From: Anthopleura xanthogrammica
Lineage: Eukaryota > Cnidaria > Anthozoa > Actiniaria > Actiniidae
Direction: 5' to 3'
Length of the DNA: 64,000 nucleotides
NCBI GenBank assembly: GCA_964019055.1
Contig: OZ025211.1
Location: 3,084,835 to 3,148,834 of the forward strand
How positions within the stretch are numbered: position 1 is the first letter of the stretch; each line of letters starts with the position of its first letter. The notes beneath the pieces are model-generated. The model was given only the letters and a program-made list of their open reading frames with translations, was not told where the DNA came from and ran no database searches. The position numbers were made by a program, and so were the translations under genes. This document shows, piece by piece, positions 1 through 11,015 of this stretch.

Positions 1-1296
1 TTTTGAAAGTTAAATACGAATCATGTACGGCAACCAAACGAGTCTGGAATAAAATGCCTTTAAGGCTTGAAATTTTCCCAAATGCATAGAAGCTAGCTAC
101 GTAATTACTTACCAGAAGTCCGGGTCGAAACGAAATCATCAATAATGGATTCATAGATAATATTAGTCAATAACTAATAAATCAATAACGTAAAGATAAT
201 AATAAAACTGCAGTACTATCCTTAGGTCTCACCAAATATCTCAGTTGGAGATCATCCCTTTTTTTAGAACCGGAGAAGAATCGATAAATGGCATGCCGCA
301 CGCGTCTTGCTACTAAAAAGAGCGGGAAAAGTCGACTTCCGGTAAATCGCACGCGCGTTGGTATTTCCATGAAAAGAATAGGGAAATTATGTTGGAAAAC
401 AGAGGTGCGCAAATTTTTTTTAGTGACCATTTAAAAGCAGGGATAAAAGAAGTTCAGATAAACATTGAACAATTTCCAAGCGAAATTATAATTGGTATAA
501 ATTGCAACAAAGTAAGCATTATTTTTGAAAAACGGTGAAAAGGCCAGGCTACTAAGTCAAGTTTAAGATTTTATATCTAAATATTCAGTCCCACTCTCTT
601 AGAGTAAAATCCATGCTTAACTTTGTTCCAATTTATTTCAGCTTATATTTCGCTTATTTTTGGCTTAAACCGACCAAACGACGCTTGTTTTTTAATAGGT
701 AAGACTGACATCCCTTAATGCTGCGTTGGTGAAGGAATTTGTGCTTATTTGGAAACGAATGAATGATTTTTTTCGTAACTCACAAAATTAAAGTGTTTTA
801 AAATATTTAGCACGCTTTTTCTTTTTTTCTTTCTTCTTTTTTTTTTTTTTTTGTATTTAGTACACTACTTTTATTTGACCTCCAGTAAAAAAAATTATCA
901 AAGGGCAATTTTTTTTCTATGACATTATCAATATTAGGTTCCCTGTGCAAAAAAAGACAAAAATAATGTATCAAACGAGGTGTCTTAGGGCTGGTTAAAA
1001 AAATATCAATTAAACTTTTTCAGTTGATGTTCTACTTAACCTGACCCCCGTGGACAACACTTGAAGAGCGCCAGATTGAATCCACATAAGTGCCCATTAC
1101 CGCAATCCTTGGTTAACAGAAACGCCGGCCGTGAATTTATAGAAGTATTATATTTCATTATTCATAAACAAATTGATTATTTATCATACCTCAATTAAAT
1201 AATTTGGCCAATTTCAATTCTAGCTAAACCAACTTTAAAAGTTCGGTACCTGAGAATTAAAATTACGGAGCTGAATATTTGAATGGAAAACCTATC

Positions 1297-1560
1297 CTGC
1301 TGATCTGAGAAAAACTGTTATCCACTCAATCAGAATCGAGAAATTTTGCAAAACTGATTTGTCATCCTTTGTATTCCAGCGGTTATTTCTTTGTTTTATT
1401 TCCCTACTCAATAAGGAATATCATAGCAAATGCATGTATATAAAATATCAAAAAGCTCTCCTGAAAATCGACATTTATCTCAGATATAAACTTTTACAAG
1501 TCAATTTCGCAAGCTGCACCTCAGTTTTGCTGTGACGTCATTTCTACATCACTATGTTCA
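1297..1560 (+). repeat. Dispersed repeat copy A
   Basis: This stretch and 8255-8560 share order and sequence: a CTGATCTGAGAAAAA start, an AATCAGAATCGAGAAA block, GGTTATTTCTTT, an ATGAATATCATAG-like block, AAATATCAAAAA, and a TGACGTCAT ending. The two copies are same-strand, clearly diverged and non-coding, so they are members of one interspersed family about 300 bp long. The family is not named here. Confidence 0.65.
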
Positions 1561-3278
1561 GCTCTGCGGCGGTATGCCCTGGGAATTTTTTTCAAACCAC
1601 ACCGCCTCCACGATCCTGAGCTATCTCATTTGACTTTAACTAAGAGCTGCTCAGTGGTTGCGAAAACCATCTGTTGTGACATATAACATTCCGATCTCAT
1701 AGTCGGTTCTTTTTGGGTCGGGCTTTTCATGTGGCGAGTTGGTTGCAGGAAAAGCTTTCCTGTTTCAGGCCCTTTGCTTGATAAAGTAATAACATATTCA
1801 ACATCATAGCAATAGCATAATAGTTTAATCATTTTGTAGTTTATGCAAAATACTTGATTATGCAAACTGATTTTTCTTTAATATTTGTTCAAAACTATTT
1901 TTTTTCTTTTACTGTCTTGAGATATCTGATACTCGGCTTACGCGACTTCACTTGTGTGTCACATCGTACGTAGTTTATTAAGTAGTTTAAAATATTGAAA
2001 ATAAGATCATATTTGGTATATTAAAAATGAATAAAGTAGAGTTCAAGTTACAATTTATTATTTACTACTTAATTTGCATATTCACAACATTTTAGTGAAA
2101 GACACGAGAAGTCCGAGGTTGCTTTTTGAAGATAGAGAAAAAGCGCAATTTTTTTTTATGAATCCACGACCTTTATCAACCATCGATTAGTAAATTCCAA
2201 TAAAAAATTAAGTATTCCGTTCTGGAAACGGGAGACAAAAGCTACTTAGTAAGGGGTGGTTTTTCGCGAAGAAAAGACCGCCGTCTACGGGTCAATGTCT
2301 ATTTTCCCCATTTTTTCTCCATTCAAAATTCTGTTTGATTTTTTTACGCTTGATTGAATGTACTTGTCAAGAAAAAATTATCGTTTTCCCCCCGTCGTTT
2401 TAAACTTTGCGAGCTGTGACGATTGACAGTTTTAACAATTTGAATAGTAAACTGAATTCAACAATTTTAACAGCACATTTTTCTCCGGTAACTCGAGGAA
2501 AGTGCTAAATTTAACACTTCGTGAATGGTGGTGGTGGGGGGGGGGGGGGGGGAGGGGGTTCAACTGACTTGTACGTGCATAAGTGCAAACTTAGCAAGCG
2601 ACGACGTTGGTCTATGACTTATGCACTGTAGTGATGAATTTCGCCGTGAGAAAAGTCATTATGATTACTTACTCTAGTCATGCCGTTTGGTAAAAGTTTA
2701 AGGTAAAATTATTTTCTGGTCCGCAATGCAGTGGATTGCCTCTTAAAATCACTAAAATTAAAATGTATTAAAAGACTTTAGTTTAAGAAGCTAAATTCTT
2801 TAGCAAGTTTACCTTTTTTTTTTTTTGCTGTAGAAATTGAAAATGAAAGGAATTTTGAATCCGTCACACGAGTACGATGACAAGGAGTCTTCGTGGGGAA
2901 TTTCTTTCTGGTAACTTGACAACCTGCTAATAGTAATGCTTGGCAGCAGAACAACTATTTATAGACGATAGTAAAGGGCACTCAAAAATTGGCAAATGAT
3001 CGAGGAGAAATTTTGTAATGACTTATATATATTAAAGCATGAATAATTTAATATTTACCATCAATGCTGAAAAATAATTATGAAGTCTAACCATACTTCA
3101 AGATCTTTTAAAGCCACTTTTTTTATTATTTACTATACATTGATATTTTGAATTTATTTATCATCATTAGTATATTACTGTTTTCTTTTAATTGTTTTGT
3201 TTCACAATTATTGTATATTCAATTTTTATTCTGTTGTTTAAAGAATTTTGGTATTCAAAAAATCATCCCAACCAATCC

Positions 3279-3393
3279 ATCCCTCCCTCCCTCCCTCCCT
3301 CCCTCCCTCCCTCCATGCATCCATGCATCTATGCATACATCCATCCATCCATCCATCCATCCATCCATCCATCCATCCATCCATCCATCCATC
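3279..3393 (+). repeat. Compound (CCCT)n/(CCAT)n microsatellite
   Basis: About 30 bp of CCCT units is followed by about 80 bp of CCAT/GCAT units. Overlapping open frames (Ser-Ile-His-Pro repeats) are by-products of the tetranucleotide repeat and not genes. Confidence 0.95.
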
Positions 3394-6089
3394 ACCAGAT
3401 ATAGATATAATAATACGTTTTACTCCCTCAAATCAAATTTGAATCCTAAAATCCAGCGAGATTTACTGGGTGTTATCCTATAAATGTTGCATGCATGTTA
3501 TCATCATAGCATCGCAAATCATAATAAATCGTGCAAGGAACTAAATGAGTAATAAACCAAAGTTTCTTCTTTACAATCTCTATTCAGAAAATAAATTGAA
3601 ATTCTACCCCTTAAGACGATTAAATAATGTACAAAAAAGCAATTTTTCCATAGTTTCACTTTTAGCACTTAAATGGTCTTAATTTCAGCTTTTTCTTTAG
3701 AAAAAAACGAAAATGTTTTAAGAATAAGACTTCCTGTTTATTTTAATTGTCCACTTACTGATTTACAGCAGATGGCGCGGCAAGTAGCGAAATAAATCGC
3801 GTACAAAAATGGAGATTTTAGATTCTCAGATTACGTTGTTAAAATCATTTTGGAATTTCTTTTGCTATGCATTACCCGTTATTTACCTTACTTTGATAGA
3901 GAATACTAGTAGTCTTTAGGAAATGTCAAGTATAATGAACTAGGAGTATAAGTATGGTGAAAAAAATATTTAGTTTTCTCAGGTTACTTTGCAAATGATG
4001 TTAAGGGCTTATGCAACTCATTGGAGCTGTGAGACATGATGAAAGGACTTTTGATGTAAATTGATGATTGGGTCGTTTCTATAAGCTAGAACATTCCGAG
4101 TTTCGTGCAAGAATATTAGAAGTGACAGGATGTTAGCTTACTGCTGTCATTTGACAAGACTAGGAAACTTTTCACTACATGCATTTTACTTTAATGACCT
4201 CATTTGTATTCTAACACTGACACACGCCTTCCCGCTGAAAATATAAGTGATGATAATGTCAAAAATCATAGCTTCAAAGTCTACCAAAAATTAAAAATGT
4301 ATAGCCTCCTAAAATTTTCATGAAATTCAGTTGTAATGGAATGGAACTCCAAGGACACTGCTTGAGTATAGGTCAACTGAATTACGTACGTACAGGCGAA
4401 CTACAAAGAACATATGTGTCTTTTTTTAGGAAAGTCAGGATAACAAGAAGAAATACCACGACCAGCAGGTGCAAACTTGCTTTTCACCTCAAATTTGTAA
4501 TGATATTCTCATCGCTTTAAGAATGTTATTATCTAAACTTAGAGTTAAGATTTTGCACACAATCTGGGTCGACAAGAGTCTCTTTTGTGAGTTTTAGTCA
4601 TAGGCGGCAGACTAGTGTGGGCCGGGGGGGGGGGGGGGGGGCTAGAGCAACCCCACTTGGGATTTGGGGGGCCACTTTTTTAGGGTAATCCCGAATCCCC
4701 CCAGTTGCAATTTGCTTATCGGAGCACTTGTAAATAATAAAATTTTGTTACTTTCTGTTTGGTTTGGTTTGATTACACGTTTTATACGTTTTACCTGGCT
4801 GCATGGACCTTTTTTAACGATTATTTTGTGCTTCGACGATTTTGTCGTTTTTTTTTGTTTTTTTTTTTTGCCTCTCTGATTTTGAGTTGTTTTTACTCCC
4901 CAGTTCTTACGCCCTTCCGCCGCCTTTTTTAGTTTACGCCTTGAGCCAAACGATTAAATCTAACTATATTTGAAAAATAAATGAAAAAAGCACTTACTCA
5001 CCAATTAAACAAAAGTATTTCAATCAAAATTCGAGGAACAAACTAGAAATATATATATTGGATATAAGAAGGAGTTCAAAAGTAGTTCATTACTGCATAA
5101 CGTCATATCTGAGTAGAACTGGAAAAAATGTCAAAATTTGTGTGAACTGAAGGATGTTTAACCAGCTAAATTTCACAGTGTTTGAAGTCAAAGTAAATAC
5201 ATTTTTACCAGTTTAGATAATTTATCCTAGCTTGCTGAAAGTACAGACATTTGCCGAAAAGTTAAACTTATTAATATTTATAACTTATTAGTGAGATTTG
5301 CCTTTTAACTCTGTGGGACTTTTGTGTTTTAATAAACCGGCCGAAAAAGAAACCTTGCATCTGTTTTTTTTTTTTTTTCGCAGCACGCGAACGGTTTTTC
5401 TACCAGCTATAGCTACAGCAATTATTAATAGCTTTGAAAGCTTTTGAAGACCTATCAAACAACTTCGACCATTTTGCGGTGGAATATTATTTTATTTGAT
5501 TTTTTTTTGTCTCGACGAAGTTCTTTAATATAGAAGCAGAGTCCAAGTATAGTTCTCAGGGTATATGCTTTTAAGTTGTTAAGTGTTTCCGGGTCCAACT
5601 GCTCACAAAAAAACGCTAAAATAAAGCAAACATGTTTTTAATGATTCAAAATCCACTTGAAACAATTAGAACTTTGGACAACGAATCCTGTCATGAAGAA
5701 AAAGTAAAAAAAATCTTTATACTAACTGCTTTTCGTTTTGTACCCTTAAGTTGTTCTTCCCAATGACGACACACTTAAACTCTTGCCCGAAGATGGTGGC
5801 CAAAAGAGTTTCCGGAGGTGGACTTGAGACATCGTACAGCCATCTGCACTAATGATATATTGTTTTAATCTACTTTTCTTATAAAAGAAACATGAATTCT
5901 CTGCCCCGAGCCATTAAACAGTATAGTTTTAGCCGCCCAACTAATGGATACCAATTCAGCGCGGAAGACTCTAATGTTAATTTTTATGTCCATGAAAAAA
6001 GTAAGATTAATTAAAAGGAAAGAGATTTTAGTCATAAAGCGATGAATTTATTCGGAAATTACGCAGACCAATCAAGTTTTTGATTTGAT

Positions 6090-6510
6090 TAAAAGGAGAA
6101 ATTTTTAATGCTAAATGCTAGGAAAATGACTCAGATTTGTTTTGGGAAAGATTGTTTAAAATGCTTTAAACTTACTCGCTTCCTGACAACCTTTTACGCT
6201 GAAAGGGTTGAACAAATTGAAAGGGTTGAACAATCATTACAACAAAAAAAATCTTTTTCCTGGCATTCATCAATAAACTTGTCTCCTAAAGATACAAGAA
6301 ATAGCAGTCATAAAGGGAGTAAATTCTAAATGTCAGTTGAGCAATCTTTGCAAAATCAAATCATTTTCCTACTTTTAGCAATAAAGTTGTCAACTAAGAT
6401 ATCATATCTTTAGGTGACAAATTTATAGTTAAAAGCCAGGAAAATGATTTGATTTTGCAAAAATTGCTCAGCATTTTGAATTTACTCGCTTCCTGACTGC
6501 CTCTTTAGGC
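6090..6510. repeat. Alternating direct and inverted repeat block
   Basis: A unit of about 90 bp containing the AGGAAAATGA and ACTCGCTTCCTGAC blocks occurs directly at about 6100-6200 and 6420-6510. Reverse-complement versions (AATCATTTTCCT, TTGCAAAATCAAATC) lie between them. The arms around 6395 form a long imperfect palindrome. This looks like a foldback or tandemly rearranged MITE. Confidence 0.6.
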
Positions 6511-6696
6511 GAATAAAAGCTTAAAGATAACTTCGATATTTCTACGTCTTATGAAATAGTTGCACTCAATATCACTATGTTCTTTTTTCCATTTCATTTG
6601 CTACATGTTTCAACATTAAAATTTCAGTAACTTGTTTTTAATAGCACCCATATAAGAATTCAAATTTGGAATTAATTCTTCATATTTAAAATACCC

Positions 6697-6900
6697 TGAA
6701 AACAACCTTTGGGCTGATCAAAGTCAAGGCATGGCTAACTCACAGATCGAACTGAAATTTGCAGGCGTGTTAGCCGGTTTTGCGAAGGGAGGGGTACCGG
6801 GGAACCTGGAGAAAAATCCTCGAAAATCAAGCGAGAGACCAAACAAACTCTACCGCACAAAAAAGGTCCAGGAATCGAACCCCAGACCCTAGAGTCGAGA
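6697..6900 (-). mobile_element. tRNA-derived SINE copy
   Basis: On the minus strand the order is a Pol III B-box-like GGTTCGATTCC, then a TAGAGTTTGTTTGGT block, then a tail shared with other copies in this window (TTCGATCTGTGAGTTAGCC, GATCAGCCCA, TTGTTTTCAGGGT). The same modules appear near 12322, 16305, 23700, 44434, 52390 and 62595. The tRNA-like head with a shared non-tRNA body and tail is typical of SINEs. Confidence 0.65.
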
Positions 6901-8254
6901 GGATACATTCTGAAAGAATTATTTGCAAATCAGTGGGCGGTAGCTTGAAATTCTTTACAAAACAAAATGTAGAGAAATCCTCAGAAAATGCTTTATACAT
7001 AAAGGAATATTTCTGCTCCCCAAAAACGCTCACGATTCACAAGTCCGAAATATCTTTGGTTCTCATATTCGTTTTATATATGGCTGAAGTGGACGATTTG
7101 TCAGAGAATGTTTTGATGTTCACTGTCAAATTTTACCTCCATATGGATATATTTCTTAAAGATGTGTTTACAAAAAAAGCCTCAAATCTTTAACTAAAAC
7201 ATTGCATCTTGAAGGTACATAATTTGAACAGCAGCTCGCCAATTCCTCAACTAAACAGCATGCAATATACACGTATAGCTAGCTAGCTTACTGGGTAGTG
7301 CCACTAAAATGGTTTCAAACCACTCTTCGCTCATTAACGAGGCTTATCATTCAGTTTTTCATTTAAAGATAAATTAATGAAGTGGATCATTGTTGTCGAA
7401 GAATGCTTACCTGGAACATTGAATTTAGAAACCAACACTGTGTGGTTTTTAGAGGATTGGTTAAAAACTATCCGTGTGTTTTGCCTTTATGGAGAGACTT
7501 TAGCTACTTTGTATTCTCCTCGTTTTGTTTATCGCTGTGCGTTGGCGCTAATAACTCCGGAATTAAAAGACAGCCCGAAGCTATTTGCAATACTTCAATA
7601 ATTCGTTCATTTGTATTGATATTTTACTTCAAAGAGTATTGGTTTTCATTAATTGTATCTCGAAAAGAAAAAAAAAATAGAAGAAATCATTGACAGGAAG
7701 TGATTGGAAGATTGAAAATAAACCGGAACTAAAATAGAAGGAAAAAAGTTGAGGGAAAAAGACGGAAAGAAAAACGTCCTGGAAGTATAGGGTCTTTAAA
7801 ATCTAACGCCGGACAAAGCCGGTTCAATTGTAAACGGATAACATCTCTTACGCACATGTTTCCTTTAAAACTGAATCAAAATCAAACTAGAACTCATCAA
7901 AATAAGCTAAATTAAGAATCGAAAGGCGAGTCATCACTTCAAAAATCCGCTGTCAGAATACATTTTATAAAGTACTAAAAACTTGTCCTTTTCGCTCGAG
8001 ATTTCCACACTATTTTCAATTAATAAGACAGGGTTTTTTTTAAGCCTTGCCTCTAGACATTTCCTCCTCAGGGATCATCAAACTCCAAGCTTTCATCTTT
8101 CATGAGAACGGATATTCAGAGTAAAATGATTAAACCATTCCAGACAACAAATGGACTGTAAAATCACGTCCGCGGGCTTTGTATAGTTACATAAAAATAA
8201 TTTATTTTCCTCTTACCATGAAACTCTTATCTTGGGCTTCCGTGTAGTCTTCCC

Positions 8255-8560
8255 TCTTCCTCACTGATCTGAGAAAAAATATCAACCAATCAGAATCGAG
8301 AAAATTTGCAAAACTGAGGTGTTCGTAGCCCAGCGACTCGTGAAAAGGTTATTTCTTTATTTTATATATTCAACTCAATAATGAATATCATAGTAAATCT
8401 ATACAAAATATCAAAAACCCCTCCTTAAACTTTAGATTTATGTCAGATACAAACCTTAAGTCTTAAAGTATTAAACCTTAGAAAGTCATTTTTTGCATGC
8501 CTCAGGACACCTTAGTTTTGCAGTGACGTCATATGTACGTCACTATCTCAGCTAAGTTGG
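8255..8560 (+). repeat. Dispersed repeat copy B
   Basis: Second copy of the family at 1297-1560, same orientation. It keeps the CTGATCTGAGAAAAA start, the AATCAGAATCGAGAAAA block and the CAGTGACGTCATATGTACGT ending. No coding content is seen. Confidence 0.65.
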
Positions 8561-9340
8561 CAGTCCCACACGTAAGCGACGAGCTGAAGCCATCCATTTT
8601 CTCACCCCGCCGCCTACATGCAGTTACATCGTCAACTTCGGGATCCTAACTAAATTCGTTGTAACGGAGGTAGTAAGGGAGAGGATGGATGGACGGATCG
8701 AGATAAAATCGTAAAAAGAAAGAAAAAGAAAGAAAACATAAGCACAAGCTAATTATGATTAAAACGCTTCCGCGATGATGTAGTTTTTGGCATATATGCG
8801 AGTAGTGAGAAGAGGTTCTTTCCTGTGCTTCAAAGGGTATTCATTTTTCCGCAAACGTTTTCTATAGAATTAAAATGGCTTCGGGAAGTGGCTAAAAAAT
8901 TTGTTGCTAGTACGAGTTAAAAAAGGGGAAAAAAGTTACGCAAAATTCATTGTTATAAACTGTAGAAAACAATCATGAATGATAGGACACTTTCATCACC
9001 GAAGCAAAAGACGCGAACAGATCAACTGAAAACGATATAAACAACACAAAGGTGAATTAGAGAAATAGTACTAGTTATTACTCGGGCTTCCGAAGGAAAG
9101 CCCGAGTCTTAAAATGCAAGCGGTTTTTTTTTTGTTTGGTCGCCAAATGGGGGGTCATGCTCCCAGGCGTTCCTTGCGGAGACTGTGGAAACTGGGGATG
9201 AAGATCATGCATGCATGTTTGCATGTGTTATCGCTCGCTCTTCGCGGACAAAATAGAGGAGTTTACAGAATGCTGTGTTTTGCGAAGAAAGCTTTCAAAG
9301 GAATCATGCATTTTACGCTCATATCGCATACAGATCAACA

Positions 9341-9820
9341 CGCCATAAGCCACTTCACGGTTTCGTCCGCCATCTTGAAAATGGGGCAAACGCGGCAAAA
9401 TATATTGAAATCTGGATCACTTTGACTTCCCGTAACTCCGCTCATTCTTAATGGATTTTCAAGATTTAAACTTTTTTGAAAATATATTTTCTTTGTTACT
9501 TATACCTCTAAATATGATGGAAAATGGAAAGCTTTAAATTAAGAAAGTAAGATGTTTGTTTTCATAATAAAACGATGGGCACGTGAATATGAAAAAATTG
9601 TAAAAATATGATGAGTCGCAAAACTAGTTAAAAGACCTACATTGGTTTTATTTTCAGTCCGACAACTGGTATACATGGCTGCTGATAATTGAAGTTTAAA
9701 TTTTGAAAATCCATTAAAAATGAGCGGAGTTACGGGAAGTCAAAGTGATCCAGATTTCTATATATTTTGCCGCGTTTGCCCCAATTTCAAGATGGCGGAC
9801 GAAACCGTGAAGTGGCTTAT
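9341..9820. repeat. Large inverted repeat spanning the 2A ORF start
   Basis: About 125 bp at 9341-9470 reappears as its reverse complement at 9695-9820, separated by about 225 bp. Shared blocks include the GAGCGGAGTTACGGGAAGTC segment and the GATGGCGGACGAAACCGTGA segment. The right arm holds the start codon and first about 34 codons of the 271-aa ORF, so the promoter/start region can fold into a stem. Confidence 0.85.
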
Positions 9821-10535
9821 TCGTGGTAGGCCCACACTAAAAGATGTCGAGCGTTTTCGGAACGGGTCGGTCCACGAAGTCTATAGCTTGAAAGCTAGCC
9901 AAATTAGCAAAGTTAATACTAGATCTCACGAGATAACAAATGAGCCATATATGAGTTCAAACTATGAAAAGACTGACAAAACTATGACTGCTGACTTAAC
10001 AACAAACTATGACGCTGAAATGAACACTTCAGGTGTTGAGGAAATCAATAATCTTCATGAAAAGAACTTCGAAGGTCAGGCTAAAAACAACGACAAGCAA
10101 ATCGCTATATTGGATCAAGAGGATTGTCAACGAAGGAACTTGAATTGTAAATATCTAAGCTTAACTTTTGTGTTAAATATCCTGATTCTTTTGTTTGCTT
10201 TTATTTTGTTCAATACTTGTAAGCTTCGATTTAATATTGCGTACATAATCACTACCATTATTTTACAAGCGATCACGAATGTTGGTTTACACTACGTGTG
10301 CAGTTGCACGTGCTTAGTTGAAGACATGGTAAATATTCTTGCTGACTGTGACATATTCGAAAACGTTAACTTTACCCTGAGCAGAGATGTAGAAAAAAAC
10401 CCTGGGCCATACACAGTAATTGATCCCAACAAAACAATTTCTGCTCCATATTCTCAAGGTAACATTACATTATTTGGGCCAAATGCTGATTACAAACACG
10501 CTAGTTTGAGGCTAAAGATCAATATCAAGATATGA
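9720..10535 (+). CDS. Membrane ORF with 2A ribosome-skipping motif (transposon-borne, probably 3'-truncated)
   Basis: Single-exon ORF of 271 aa. Residues about 1-135 are hydrophilic; about 145-167 and 171-194 are hydrophobic and look like two membrane segments. Residues 223-230 read DVEKNPGP, an exact match to the D(V/I)ExNPGP core of 2A peptides, at which the ribosome skips the final Gly-Pro bond. The predicted products are a membrane protein of about 229 aa and a short tail starting at P230. From recall, cnidarian mobile-element proteins with a similar 2A followed by YSQGN and LFG continue into a protease-like domain. Here the tail departs after LFGPNA and stops within about 20 residues, so the downstream domain seems lost. 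The start lies in an inverted-repeat arm. Expression and the domain comparison are inferences. Confidence 0.6.
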   Translation: MSGVTGSQSDPDFYIFCRVCPNFKMADETVKWLIRGRPTLKDVERFRNGSVHEVYSLKASQISKVNTRSHEITNEPYMSSNYEKTDKTMTADLTTNYDAEMNTSGVEEINNLHEKNFEGQAKNNDKQIAILDQEDCQRRNLNCKYLSLTFVLNILILLFAFILFNTCKLRFNIAYIITTIILQAITNVGLHYVCSCTCLVEDMVNILADCDIFENVNFTLSRDVEKNPGPYTVIDPNKTISAPYSQGNITLFGPNADYKHASLRLKINIKI

Positions 10536-10925
10536 AGCCTTGTACTTTGGGAGAGGTTATACTTTGATCATTAAAAATTTGATATTTTCTACTCAGAGTT
10601 AATACAGGGAGAGTCCCCTCTATTACCTATGTTCTTGTTTGACAGAATTGTGTCACCAAATTGAAGCAACAGTTGCACAAGTAAAACGACTAAAGTTTTG
10701 AGTAAAAATATCAAATGCGGTTTTTTTTCTTATGCATGCGTTTTTGAGAAATAAAGGCTTGTACTTTGCGAGAGGTGATATTTTGATCAGCAAAAATCTG
10801 ACATTTTTGTGAATATTTCCAAGTAGCCTTATTTTAATTCAACAGGATTTTATTACAAGTTAGGAGCAATAAAGACACAGACAAAACGCTTAAAAAATGC
10901 AAGTGAAAATTTTAAACAAAGAAAA
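10536..10925 (+). repeat. Diverged tandem duplication downstream of the 2A ORF
   Basis: The block beginning GCCTTGTACTTTGGGAGAGG near 10538 recurs as GGCTTGTACTTTGCGAGAGG near 10756. Similar TTTGATCA and AAAAAT(C/T)TGA(C/T)ATTTT segments follow in both. This suggests an approximately 215-bp duplicated unit in the 3' part of the element. Confidence 0.6.
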
Positions 10926-11015
10926 GAGCTGCCTTGTCGTTTTTCTGCCCTTCCGCTGTCATTTAAAAGCATCAGAGCAATAGGAAGCCCGAGTAAACGC
11001 TCAGGGAGCGTCTAG

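Larger units (their letters stand above)
1..9079. other. Intergenic, repeat-rich, no supported gene
   Basis: I see no exon series or long conserved ORF on either strand in this stretch. It contains AT-rich single-copy-looking DNA, a G run near 2537, a compound microsatellite at 3279-3393, a second G run near 4624, an alternating palindromic repeat at 6090-6510, a SINE copy at 6697-6900 and two copies of a dispersed repeat at 1297-1560 and 8255-8560. Short ORFs here have biased low-complexity translations and no recognisable domain. Small exons of an unknown gene could be missed by eye. Confidence 0.6.
9080..11015 (+). mobile_element. Helentron/Helitron2-like element carrying a 2A ORF
   Basis: The left end starts with ACTCGGGCTTCC, itself the arm of a small hairpin at 9080-9107. 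Near the right end GGAAGCCCGAGT (10983-10994) is its inverted match, but it is not terminal: a 6-bp-stem hairpin (ACGCTC/GAGCGT, 10997-11011) and CTAG (11012-11015) follow it. An asymmetric inverted repeat, with a hairpin plus CTAG at only the 3' end, is the layout described for Helitron2/Helentron elements. The only long ORF is at 9720-10535. No Rep/helicase sequence is present, so this copy would be non-autonomous. The two ends could instead belong to different repeats; comparison with other genomic copies would settle the borders. Confidence 0.55.

Noticed and set aside
215..224. One findings entry with an empty title
   Set aside because: It is a drafting leftover with interest 0 and describes nothing at these positions; it should be ignored.
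9114..9425. 103-aa plus-strand ORF at the left of the Helentron-like element
   Set aside because: It covers the left arm of the inverted repeat, the reverse complement of the 2A ORF start, and shows no domain; probably chance.
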